Part shown: piece after piece, positions 1 through 5,320 of the stretch
How the letters are laid out: every line of letters begins with the position of its first letter
Numbering within the stretch: the stretch's first letter is position 1
Source of the DNA: Minisyncoccota bacterium
GTDB lineage: Bacteria; Patescibacteriota; Minisyncoccia; Phycocordibacterales; UBA5272
Length of the DNA stretch: 9,362 nucleotides
Direction of reading: 5' to 3'
Assembly: GCA_022843645.1 (NCBI GenBank)
Contig: JALHNF010000005.1
Location: 1 to 9,362, forward strand
The notes under the pieces: model-generated
What the model was told of the DNA's origin: nothing
Seen by the model: the letters and a program-made list of their open reading frames with translations, nothing else
Databases searched by the model: none
Position numbers and translations under genes: made by a program

Positions 1-461
1 ACAAGCGAAGATACTGCACTTGCAGTGTACATAGTCGCAAGTCCTCCAACAACTGAAATGATAGTCGAAAGCGCGCCAAGAAGTACCCCGTAAAAAAGAT
101 AGTTCCAGCCTTTTTTCAAATGCTTTTCGAGTGGATCAAACGCCATGATCTGAAAAATGACAGTAATAAGACCAATAATTGCCGTAATGAACCCCGTGAT
201 CACCCATACACCACCCGTAAGAAGAGTTGGAATAGCAAAGATTGTCATGAGTGCCCCTGTACCGATAAGTGTACTGATTCCCAAAATACCAAAGATAATC
301 GCAAGCCAAGGCGCAATGTCAACGAGCACTTTTCGTCCGCCTTCTGGAATATGCGGAAATTTTGCAAAGAATGGCTCAAGTTTTGCTTCAAATCCTTCCG
401 CGTGCCCCATAAGAGCTTCTTTTGACATTCCACCTTGACTATTTGTGTTTGTGTTTTCCAT
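1..461 (-). CDS. Hypothetical multi-pass membrane protein (3' end outside window)
   Basis: An open frame runs leftward from an ATG at 461 (alternative ATG at 470) to the window edge without a stop, giving about 153 residues. The first 45 residues are hydrophilic and include the stretch SKEALMGHAEGFEAKLEPFF, predicted helical. Long hydrophobic stretches follow at about residues 49-81, 83-107 and 121-142. The short charged loop FDPLEKHLKKGW lies between the second and third. There is no signal peptide. I do not recognise the family; it resembles the small uncharacterised membrane proteins frequent in Parcubacteria. A TACAAT box at 471-476 lies just before both ATGs. The 461 start leaves nine nucleotides after the box and is preferred; a weak purine run (AAAGAG) precedes 470. 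The gene is divergent from the next one, with about 70 nt between start codons. Confidence 0.6.
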   Translation of the reverse strand, partial: MENTNTNSQGGMSKEALMGHAEGFEAKLEPFFAKFPHIPEGGRKVLVDIAPWLAIIFGILGISTLIGTGALMTIFAIPTLLTGGVWVITGFITAIIGLITVIFQIMAFDPLEKHLKKGWNYLFYGVLLGALSTIISVVGGLATMYTASAVSSL

Positions 462-470
462 ATACTTCAT

Positions 471-476
471 ATTGTA
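471..476 (-). promoter_or_regulatory. Candidate -10 box for the leftward membrane protein gene
   Basis: TACAAT on the minus strand ends directly before ATG 470 and nine bases before ATG 461. No good -35 hexamer is visible at the usual distance. The assignment rests on its resemblance to the same box before other genes in the window. Confidence 0.35.
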
Positions 477-515
477 CTCTTTTTTGAAATTATCTACTTC
501 ATTGTTATACACATC

Positions 516-524
516 TGATACAAT
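516..524 (+). promoter_or_regulatory. Extended -10 promoter for the rightward membrane protein gene
   Basis: TGATACAAT is a full extended -10 element (TGn plus TACAAT). The expected transcription start, about seven bases further on, falls at or next to the ATG at 532, which would make the mRNA leaderless. This argues for 532 over the ATG at 523, which overlaps the box. Confidence 0.45.
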
Positions 525-531
525 GGAGAGA

Positions 532-996
532 ATGGTAGAAGAAAGCCTTGCGTGGAAAGCGCTCGAGTATGAGCATAAACCAAAAACCCCTGATTGGTTT
601 TGGATTTTGGGAGCGGTTGTAGTCTGCGGATCTCTGCTTGCGTTTTATTTTGGTAACTTCTTTTTTGGAGTGTTTATTCTTATAGCCGGGCTTGCGGTAG
701 CGCTTCATGCAAACATTCCCCCAAGCCTGCACTCCTATAGCGTGCGTGACGATGGCCTCGTTCGAGACGAGCTTCTCTTCCCTTTTCGAAATATTCAAGG
801 GTATGCATTCACAAAAAACTTTATGGGCGATGTGCTCTTGCTTGAAGTGAATCGTGCCGTATTCCCTATTGTCACTATCCCACTTGGCACTGCAGATAAG
901 GAGTGGCTCAAACAAGTACTGCGATCAAAAAATATTAAAGAGAAAGATTTACACATTCCATTTGCAGAGCGCTTGATGGATGTATTTGGGTTTTAG
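532..996 (+). CDS. Hypothetical membrane-anchored protein
   Basis: The protein is about 154 residues from ATG 532 (MVEESLAWKALEYEH); an in-frame ATG at 523 adds three residues and a longer frame opens at 445. The N-terminus is hydrophilic and ends in a KTPDWFW motif. Two adjacent hydrophobic segments at about residues 22-60 form a likely transmembrane hairpin. A soluble C-terminal part of about 90 residues follows, rich in beta-strand-like alternation (DDGLVRDELLFPFRNIQGYAF, then LLLEVNRAVFPIVTIPLG). The layout of an EYEHK...DWFW start, a membrane hairpin and a small cytoplasmic domain reminds me of an uncharacterised family common in Parcubacteria. That is recollection and no function is known. 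The start is chosen from the extended -10 element immediately upstream. Confidence 0.7.
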   Translation: MVEESLAWKALEYEHKPKTPDWFWILGAVVVCGSLLAFYFGNFFFGVFILIAGLAVALHANIPPSLHSYSVRDDGLVRDELLFPFRNIQGYAFTKNFMGDVLLLEVNRAVFPIVTIPLGTADKEWLKQVLRSKNIKEKDLHIPFAERLMDVFGF

Positions 997-1039
997 ATTA
1001 TACACACCAACCTAGTTTGTGGGTTTAAATCAGGAGGCT

Positions 1040-1045
1040 TATACT
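1040..1045 (+). promoter_or_regulatory. Candidate -10 box upstream of the 1055 gene
   Basis: TATACT lies nine bases before the ATG at 1055. A weak -35 (TTGTGG, 1017-1022) sits 17 bases upstream. A perfect AGGAGG at 1032-1037 lies before this box and 17 bases from the ATG, too far to serve as its ribosome binding site. Confidence 0.35.
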
Positions 1046-1054
1046 TTATCTTAT

Positions 1055-1606
1055 ATGGAGCAATTCCCAACACAAAATAATAGATCTGAAACAGGTGGCC
1101 TAGAGTCGCTGTTTGCCAAACAAGTAGCTCTTGCTAGAACCCTTGTCGAAAGAATCAACAGGCGAAACGATCTGATTCGAAACCAAGGAGGCTTTGATAC
1201 ATTTGCCGAGGGAGGCCAGTATTCACAAAGAGATCGCGATATTTATAATATGCTGGAGGACAATGTTACAGAAGCAAGAGATGCTTTTGACCTAGGAGTT
1301 CCGGACAAAGAAACATTTGTCTTAGAACTTCGTGGATTAGGTGATCAAGATCTTGCAGATAACATTTTCAGTATGTTCATACAGAAACCAAGCGAGCCTG
1401 TACAAGAAAAAGGTTTTTATCTGGTTTCTTTAAGAAGAAAAAATAGAAAAAAGAATTTTCTAACTTTTTGTTACTTTGTGCTCTCGGCAGGAATCGAACC
1501 TGCATCGTGGGTACCGCAAACCCATATCCTATCCATTGAACGACGAGAGCGTTTTGTTTTTAGATACTACAATAAAACAAGTGTTTTACCAACTGCAACT
1601 ACCTAA
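1055..1606 (+). CDS. Hypothetical protein; C-terminal third antisense to tRNA-Arg
   Basis: I do not recognise this protein. From ATG 1055 (MEQFPTQNN) the first ~125 residues look genuine: soluble, charged and helix-forming (ARTLVERINRRNDLIRN; RDRDIYNMLEDNVTEARDAF), with a predicted helix near DKETFVLELRGLGDQDLADN. After about position 1415 the composition changes to Lys/Arg- and Phe-rich sequence. From 1479 to 1550 the frame is simply the reverse complement of the tRNA-Arg gene, giving the peptide AGIEPASWVP that antisense tRNA translation typically produces. The true protein may have ended near 1440. A one-base change in the A-run at 1436-1441 would reach a stop at once. Alternatively the frame is really used up to TAA 1604-1606, which is followed directly by a terminator. 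A GTG at 1019 is an alternative start. Confidence 0.5.
   Translation: MEQFPTQNNRSETGGLESLFAKQVALARTLVERINRRNDLIRNQGGFDTFAEGGQYSQRDRDIYNMLEDNVTEARDAFDLGVPDKETFVLELRGLGDQDLADNIFSMFIQKPSEPVQEKGFYLVSLRRKNRKKNFLTFCYFVLSAGIEPASWVPQTHILSIERRERFVFRYYNKTSVLPTATT
1479..1550 (-). tRNA. tRNA-Arg (anticodon GCG)
   Basis: The minus strand folds into a full cloverleaf of 72 nt. The acceptor stem GCTCTCG/CGAGAGC is perfect. The D arm is GTTC/GGAT with loop AATGGATA containing the conserved A14, GG and A21. The anticodon stem is TGGGT/ACCCA with loop TTGCGGT, so U33 precedes anticodon GCG, which reads CGC and CGU. The variable loop has four bases, and the T arm is GCAGG-TTCGATT-CCTGC. The discriminator is A and the next bases are CAA, so CCA is not encoded and must be added. 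A T-rich run downstream (1478 to about 1430) may help termination. The gene lies wholly antisense to the 3' part of the 1055 reading frame. Confidence 0.93.
1564..1592 (-). promoter_or_regulatory. Promoter of tRNA-Arg
   Basis: On the minus strand TTGGTA (1587-1592) and TAGTAT (1564-1569) are separated by exactly 17 bases. The expected transcript start is about seven bases before the tRNA 5' end at 1550. Confidence 0.5.
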
Positions 1607-1607
1607 G

Positions 1608-1642
1608 AAATAACAAAACCCCTGCGAGGGGTTTTGTTATTT
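1608..1642. terminator. Bidirectional intrinsic terminator (rpsT / 1055 gene)
   Basis: A perfect 15-bp inverted repeat (AAATAACAAAACCCC and its complement) has a five-base loop. On the plus strand it is followed by a T-rich tail (TTTTATTTTTG), so it should stop rightward transcripts. On the minus strand the T-rich half of the stem itself (GGGGTTTTGTTATTT) can act as the U-tract for rpsT. The rpsT stop codon (1637-1639) lies inside the stem, and the stop of the 1055 frame (1604-1606) lies just outside. Confidence 0.85.
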
Positions 1643-1900
1643 TATTTTTGCAATTGCTTTTGCAAGTCGAGACTTTTTTCGTGATGCCGTATTTTTCTTG
1701 ATCACTCCACGCTTTGCAGCTTTGTCGAGTGCTTGGTATGCGAGCGTAAGTTTTTGTGCCGCTGTTTTTTTGTCACCCTGTGTTACAAGCGATCGAACCT
1801 CTTTGACAGAGTCTTTCATAACCCTTTGTCGACGAAGATTCATGACTCGTTTTCGAGTACCTTGTCGTATTGCCTTTTTTGCTGAATCAGTTATTGCCAT
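1637..1900 (-). CDS. rpsT: Small ribosomal subunit protein bS20
   Basis: This 87-residue, very basic protein has the bS20 signature: MAITDSAKKAIRQGTRKRVMN at the N-terminus, a central helix (SVKEVRSLVTQGDKKTAAQKL), then the typical AYQALDKAAKRGVIKKNTASRKKSRL near the end. It binds 16S rRNA and helps assemble the small subunit. The length matches the family norm. The ATG at 1900 has no Shine-Dalgarno sequence; a -10 box ends 8-11 bases before it. The gene is apparently monocistronic, with its own promoter and a hairpin terminator that overlaps its stop codon. Confidence 0.96.
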   Translation of the reverse strand: MAITDSAKKAIRQGTRKRVMNLRRQRVMKDSVKEVRSLVTQGDKKTAAQKLTLAYQALDKAAKRGVIKKNTASRKKSRLAKAIAKIK

Positions 1901-1911
1901 ATAGTTTTACT

Positions 1912-1939
1912 ATAGTACCACAAAACTACTAATTCGCAA
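1912..1939 (-). promoter_or_regulatory. rpsT promoter
   Basis: On the minus strand TTGCGA (1934-1939) precedes the extended -10 TGGTACTAT by a 16-base spacer. A second -10 reading, TATAGT (1909-1914), would put the transcript start about two bases before the ATG. The inverted repeat TAGTTTT/AAAACTA (1902-1908 and 1922-1928) brackets this -10 region. Confidence 0.5.
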
Positions 1940-1948
1940 TGCGATCCC

Positions 1949-2536
1949 TTACCCCATCTTTGTTTCTATGTAGTCTCTCGCCTTGGCAAACATTTCGGTA
2001 AAGTCATCGTTTATTAAAAAGAGGTCAACTTTTCCTGAGGCGTGCGCAGCTTCAATTTCCTGTTTGGCGTTATGCAATCTAATTTCAAGTGTCTTTTCGC
2101 TGTCTTGCGCACGGCGCTTTAAGCGGCTTTCAAGCACTTGCATAGAGGTTGTTTGTAGAAAGAATATATGTACGTGCGGGTACAAGGCTTTCAGTTTGAG
2201 CGCACCATGAATATCAATACTCGCTATCTTAAACACCGTATCTAAGTGAGCAACTTCATGAAGCGGTGTCCCCGACCAGTCGCCATGCACACATGCTGTC
2301 TCGGCAAAAAATCCTCGGTCTCTAAGCACAAAATATTCTTCTTCGCTACAGAAGTAATAGTCTTCCATGTGGCGCTCGTTATCTCTTTTTTTGCGCGTTT
2401 TGTATGTGACGATTTTTGAAGCATCTTTGTAAAGTTTCAAAAGTTCATGAACGAGAGTTGTCTTTCCAGCACCAGATGGACCTACAACAACAAGTAGTCC
2501 GTGTGGAGTATTTTTTTGAGAATGTATCTGTTCCAT
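1949..2536 (-). CDS. gmk: Guanylate kinase
   Basis: The enzyme transfers phosphate from ATP to GMP, giving GDP for nucleotide supply. The P-loop GPSGAGKT is at residues 19-26. The GMP-binding segment YKTRKKRDNE keeps the two arginines (R48, R51) and the glutamate (E54). DYYF supplies the tyrosine (Y60), and the aspartate of SIDIHGA is present. The lid and arginine region is RLKRRAQDSEKTLEIRL, followed by the classic INDDF near the C-terminus. The length of 195 aa is slightly below the usual ~205. The GMP-binding tyrosine of the family motif YGT appears as serine (GDWSGT, residue ~88), so GMP contacts may differ. There is no Shine-Dalgarno sequence; a good promoter abuts the ATG. It is tandem with rpsT (48-bp gap) but each has its own promoter. 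Confidence 0.92.
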   Translation of the reverse strand: MEQIHSQKNTPHGLLVVVGPSGAGKTTLVHELLKLYKDASKIVTYKTRKKRDNERHMEDYYFCSEEEYFVLRDRGFFAETACVHGDWSGTPLHEVAHLDTVFKIASIDIHGALKLKALYPHVHIFFLQTTSMQVLESRLKRRAQDSEKTLEIRLHNAKQEIEAAHASGKVDLFLINDDFTEMFAKARDYIETKMG

Positions 2537-2541
2537 ACTTC

Positions 2542-2569
2542 ATCGTACCGTGTGGAGGGTAATAGTCAA
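2542..2569 (-). promoter_or_regulatory. gmk promoter, apparently leaderless
   Basis: On the minus strand TTGACT (2564-2569), a 16-base spacer and TACGAT (2542-2547) are followed by only five bases (GAAGT) before the gmk ATG. With normal spacing transcription would start on or within a base of the A of the start codon. This is the clearest leaderless arrangement in the window. Confidence 0.6.
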
Positions 2570-2598
2570 TGAGACACTTCATCAGAATAAGCGGTAAA

Positions 2599-3516
2599 TT
2601 ATTTAAGAAGAAGTTCCTGTACCCGAAACTTTTTATATATCTTTTCAAGCAACTGGCTCTTTTCTGTTATTTGTAATTCTTCTTTCATGGCCATATATAC
2701 AGCTTTTCCGTGTGAAATAGTAAAGTGACTGTTTTCTTCGATTTTATCTGACAAGTCATGTGCCGCTCGTAAAATTATATTTGAACCATCCTTTGATTCG
2801 TCTGGATCAATTTCTATACAAACCCTCTTTAAATCAGCGGTCCATAAAATTGCTTTGAGGAGCGATTCTTTGTTGTTAAATGGCTGAAACTCATCGGAAA
2901 GTAAGTAATTTCTTAGTTGCTCAGATTGATAGGTAGCATGCTTTGCGATCTCGGCTAGACCTTCGGTTATTTGTTCATTCGAGAGCGTCTCAAGGAATCC
3001 AGGACAAAGAACTATCTTATTCGGCTCATAAAATGACTTGTAAAAATGTTTGTGAAAGACGTCGTCTACTATTTTATTCACACGGACCTTTCCACCAATT
3101 GAAGAGTCAGACATTGCTATTATTGTTGTCGGAACCAGTATGATGTTCTTGTTTAGCTTTTCTGCTATATACAAGGCGACATTAAGGACAATGCCTCCAC
3201 CTATTGCAGTGATAGTGCCCTTGAACGTATTTGACTGTATTATCTGCCCTACCGAAGAAACCTCTTTTAGCTTTGCTTCATTGGCGGTAAGTCGCAAAAC
3301 ATCATTCTCAGGAAACTCACCCGCGATGTTATCGTCGATAATTATTGTGCCGTCAGTAGGAATAACGTTTGAGACTGTCAGAGCATATTGCTTCATGGTT
3401 GTGTACCTCGTGTGATGCTCTGGTACAGGAAAAGTGATCTCTGTTTTAGCTTGACCGGTTTGCCAAAAAGCATCAACATTATTTGATTCTAATAGTATTT
3501 TTTGATACTTATCCAT
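2599..3516 (-). CDS. 3-Dehydroquinate synthase-like (sugar phosphate cyclase family) protein
   Basis: This 305-residue protein has the dehydroquinate synthase fold signature: GGG (106-108), VPTTIIAMSDSSIGGK (128-143), FYEPNKIVLCPGFLETL and EGLAEIAK (185-192). The likely zinc ligands are E189, H253 and H269, with the same 16-residue step between the histidines as in AroB. Family members use NAD to cyclise a C7 sugar phosphate. Several residues that handle the substrate in true AroB look changed. By motif alignment the Asp after GGGxxx is N112, the Arg seven residues before the first zinc His is N246, the second His of GHTxGH is D257, and the Asn of the KN pair is H157. The C-terminal domain is about 40 residues short. 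Activity is therefore uncertain, and it may be a different cyclase or a degenerate enzyme. No shikimate genes adjoin it. The ATG is preceded by an extended -10 at leaderless distance. Confidence 0.75.
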   Translation of the reverse strand: MDKYQKILLESNNVDAFWQTGQAKTEITFPVPEHHTRYTTMKQYALTVSNVIPTDGTIIIDDNIAGEFPENDVLRLTANEAKLKEVSSVGQIIQSNTFKGTITAIGGGIVLNVALYIAEKLNKNIILVPTTIIAMSDSSIGGKVRVNKIVDDVFHKHFYKSFYEPNKIVLCPGFLETLSNEQITEGLAEIAKHATYQSEQLRNYLLSDEFQPFNNKESLLKAILWTADLKRVCIEIDPDESKDGSNIILRAAHDLSDKIEENSHFTISHGKAVYMAMKEELQITEKSQLLEKIYKKFRVQELLLK

Positions 3517-3522
3517 AGGCGC

Positions 3523-3531
3523 ATCTTAACA
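3523..3531 (-). promoter_or_regulatory. Extended -10 promoter of the dehydroquinate synthase-like gene
   Basis: TGTTAAGAT on the minus strand ends six bases before ATG 3516, placing the predicted transcript start on the A of the start codon. No clear -35 hexamer is seen, as is tolerated with an extended -10. Confidence 0.5.
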
Positions 3532-3560
3532 TTTTATTGTGAGTGATTACTTACTAGGGG

Positions 3561-3572
3561 TACAGACCTGTA
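3561..3572. promoter_or_regulatory. Palindrome in divergent promoter region, candidate operator
   Basis: TACAG-AC-CTGTA is a perfect 5-bp inverted repeat with a two-base centre. It lies between the two divergent promoters. Its centre is about 38 bases before the predicted ruvA transcript start and about 50 before the other. That is a suitable place for a repressor site, but no regulator is known. Confidence 0.3.
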
Positions 3573-3589
3573 AGGCGGCCCGAGCTGCA

Positions 3590-3598
3590 TGTTACACT
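3590..3598 (+). promoter_or_regulatory. Extended -10 promoter of ruvA, apparently leaderless
   Basis: TGTTACACT ends six bases before ATG 3605, so the predicted start of transcription coincides with the start codon. There is no -35 match and no Shine-Dalgarno sequence. Confidence 0.5.
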
Positions 3599-3604
3599 GT
3601 TTAG

Positions 3605-4168
3605 ATGATCGGATACTTAGAAGGTCGCGTGCTCTCGTTTGATGAAAAAAGCTGTATTGTGGTTACTCACGGCGTGGGGTACAAAGTGTTTCCTTCACCA
3701 AATGCGTACAGCAGCCTGGCACAAGGTAAAGACGTATCCTTTTTTATACACACCGTTGTGCGCCAGGACGCATTTGAGCTTTTTGGATTTCCATCTCAAG
3801 ACGAAGAGCGTTTTTTTTCTGAGCTTACATCTGTGTCAGGGGTAGGGCCACGAAGCGCACTTGGTATTTTGGGACTCGGGTCAGTGAAAGATCTGCGGAC
3901 AGCAATTGCAAACAACGACGTGCACTATCTCACCAAAGTCTCTGGCATTGGTAAAAAAACCGCCGAGAAAATTGTTGTCGAGCTCAAAGACAAACTCGCG
4001 CACGAGATAGACACAACCCTCACTCACACAAGCGAGCATAGCGACGTTATCGACGCATTAACTAGTTTAGGCTACACGCTTTCAGAAATCAGACCCGTGC
4101 TCCAGCAGGTTGGTGATGGCAACACAAGTGACAAAATAAAAGCCGCGCTCAAGCTCCTCGCACGCTAG
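3605..4168 (+). CDS. ruvA: Holliday junction branch migration protein RuvA
   Basis: RuvA binds Holliday junctions as a tetramer and loads the RuvB motor during recombinational repair. Domain I (residues 1-65) is the OB fold, starting MIGYLEGRVL and containing HGVGYKVF and the ELFGF end. Domain II holds two helix-hairpin-helix motifs, VSGVGPRSALGIL (~78-90) and VSGIGKKTAEKIVVELKDKL (~115-134). After a flexible linker, domain III (DVIDALTSLGYTLSEIRPVL) is the RuvB-contacting three-helix bundle. At 187 aa it is a little shorter than the usual ~200, mostly in the linker. It is first in a tight plus-strand cluster: mutM begins two bases after its stop. The start ATG is fixed by the extended -10 at leaderless distance. 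Confidence 0.96.
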   Translation: MIGYLEGRVLSFDEKSCIVVTHGVGYKVFPSPNAYSSLAQGKDVSFFIHTVVRQDAFELFGFPSQDEERFFSELTSVSGVGPRSALGILGLGSVKDLRTAIANNDVHYLTKVSGIGKKTAEKIVVELKDKLAHEIDTTLTHTSEHSDVIDALTSLGYTLSEIRPVLQQVGDGNTSDKIKAALKLLAR

Positions 4169-4170
4169 CC

Positions 4171-5058
4171 ATGCCCGAACTCCCTGAAGTACAAACAACA
4201 GTAAACGGTATTAACGAGACACTTCGTGGAGCGGTCATTACTCAGATATGGCATGACTGGGCAAACATGTTCCGTGATAATTCGTTTAAAGAAGTAAAAA
4301 AAGTTGTAGTCGGTGCAACCATTACTCACGCGGCCCGGCGGGGAAAACATATTTTGATTCATCTTTCAAATCACCACACACTTATCGTTCACATGAAAAT
4401 GACGGGACACCTAATGGTGGGAACATACACAAAAACTCGCACAGGCTTTGTGCCAACTGATACATCAAGCCCTCTTGCCGACCCATTCAATAGGTTCATT
4501 CATGTCGTGTTTGGTTTACAAGATGGAAGGTCGCTTGTGTTTTGTGATGCACGAAAGTTTGGCAAAGTCTCAATTGAAATTACCGAGCACCTGCAGCACT
4601 CCCCGCTCCTTGCCCACCTCGGTCCTGAGCCTCTTGATATCGATACCACAGCAATTCTGTTCAAAACACAGCTCTGCAAAAAACCACAAGGTAAGGTAAA
4701 GCAAGTACTCCTTGATCAAAGCATCATTGCAGGCATAGGAAACATTTATTCAGACGAGCTTTTATGGCTTTCAAAAGTTCACCCTGAGTCAAAAATAGAA
4801 AGTATTCCAACAAAACTATTCCCTATCTTGTTTAAAAACACTCAGAAAGTTTTGCGTGATGGCCTTACGTTTGGAGGTGACTCTACGTCAGACTATCGCA
4901 ATATACACGGCGAAGCCGGCACCTCGCACAAGCATCACATCGTCTACCAACGAAAAGGTGAACGATGTCTCCGAAGAGGATGTGATGGAATTATCGTGCG
5001 AAAGGTAATCGGCTCACGAGGGGCTCACTTTTGCCCTGTTTGTCAGGTACAATACTAA
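4171..5058 (+). CDS. mutM: Formamidopyrimidine-DNA glycosylase (Fpg/MutM)
   Basis: The enzyme removes oxidised purines such as 8-oxoguanine and nicks the abasic site. The N-terminal catalytic start MPELPEVQTTVNGI carries Pro2 and Glu3. RRGKHI carries the conserved lysine near residue 59, and KMTGHLM and DARKFGK are intercalation and contact loops. The helix-two-turn-helix is in QSIIAGIGNIYSDELLW. The C-terminal zinc finger is CLRRGC...HFCPVCQ, with a CX4C first pair where many family members have CX2C. At 295 aa it is slightly longer than the usual ~270, partly from an insert around TKTRTGFVPTDTSSPLADPF. Its ATG is two bases after the ruvA stop with no Shine-Dalgarno sequence, so translation is probably coupled to ruvA. 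Confidence 0.96.
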   Translation: MPELPEVQTTVNGINETLRGAVITQIWHDWANMFRDNSFKEVKKVVVGATITHAARRGKHILIHLSNHHTLIVHMKMTGHLMVGTYTKTRTGFVPTDTSSPLADPFNRFIHVVFGLQDGRSLVFCDARKFGKVSIEITEHLQHSPLLAHLGPEPLDIDTTAILFKTQLCKKPQGKVKQVLLDQSIIAGIGNIYSDELLWLSKVHPESKIESIPTKLFPILFKNTQKVLRDGLTFGGDSTSDYRNIHGEAGTSHKHHIVYQRKGERCLRRGCDGIIVRKVIGSRGAHFCPVCQVQY

Positions 5059-5062
5059 GTGT

Positions 5063-5320
5063 ATGGCAGTCTTTACACTCATTATTATCATTGCCTTTGT
5101 AGCACTCTTTTTTGTGTTCCACGACTTTGCAAGTTCCATATTGGGAGTTGTGGTCATTTTTATTCTCGCGTGGCTCTTGTGGTATTCCACGGGTGGTGTT
5201 GAGCGGTTTGAAAATAGCAATCAAGGTGTATTCATTCGCCCCACAAACGACTACAGAGGATTTGAAACATATGGCGAAGTGCCCGGTATTCCAAACTTTG
5301 GCACATCGACAAGAAACTAG
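5063..5320 (+). CDS. Small hypothetical membrane protein
   Basis: The protein has 85 residues and no family that I recognise. The first ~45 residues are hydrophobic and form one long or two short membrane segments (FTLIIIIAFVALFFVF and ILGVVVIFILAWLLWY), separated by HDFAS. A hydrophilic tail of about 40 residues follows, rich in Gly, Asn, Phe and Tyr. The start is four bases after the mutM stop. A TACAAT at 5048-5053 inside the mutM end could be its own -10 (nine bases to the ATG), or it may be read from the ruvA promoter. Its TAG stop overlaps the stop of the convergent methyltransferase gene in a CTAG palindrome. The reading frame is supported by the membrane-like pattern and tight packing. 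Confidence 0.65.
   Translation: MAVFTLIIIIAFVALFFVFHDFASSILGVVVIFILAWLLWYSTGGVERFENSNQGVFIRPTNDYRGFETYGEVPGIPNFGTSTRN

Noticed and set aside
157..438. Plus-strand open frames of about 100 codons at 120-425 and 157-438
   Set aside because: They are antisense to the minus-strand membrane protein, which has clear transmembrane patterning and a promoter; their own composition (many Cys, Asn, Pro) is not protein-like.
445..531. N-terminal extension of the 532 gene back to ATG 445
   Set aside because: The extension would run through the divergent promoters and the opposite gene's start, and the extended -10 just before 532 argues for the short form.
1032..1037. Perfect AGGAGG as a ribosome binding site
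   Set aside because: It is 17 bases from ATG 1055 and no other start codon follows at 5-9 bases, so it is probably coincidental.
2445..2648. Minus-strand frame at 2445-2648 as the missing C-terminus of the dehydroquinate synthase-like protein
   Set aside because: Its residues do not resemble the AroB C-terminal helices, and it overlaps the start of gmk in another frame.
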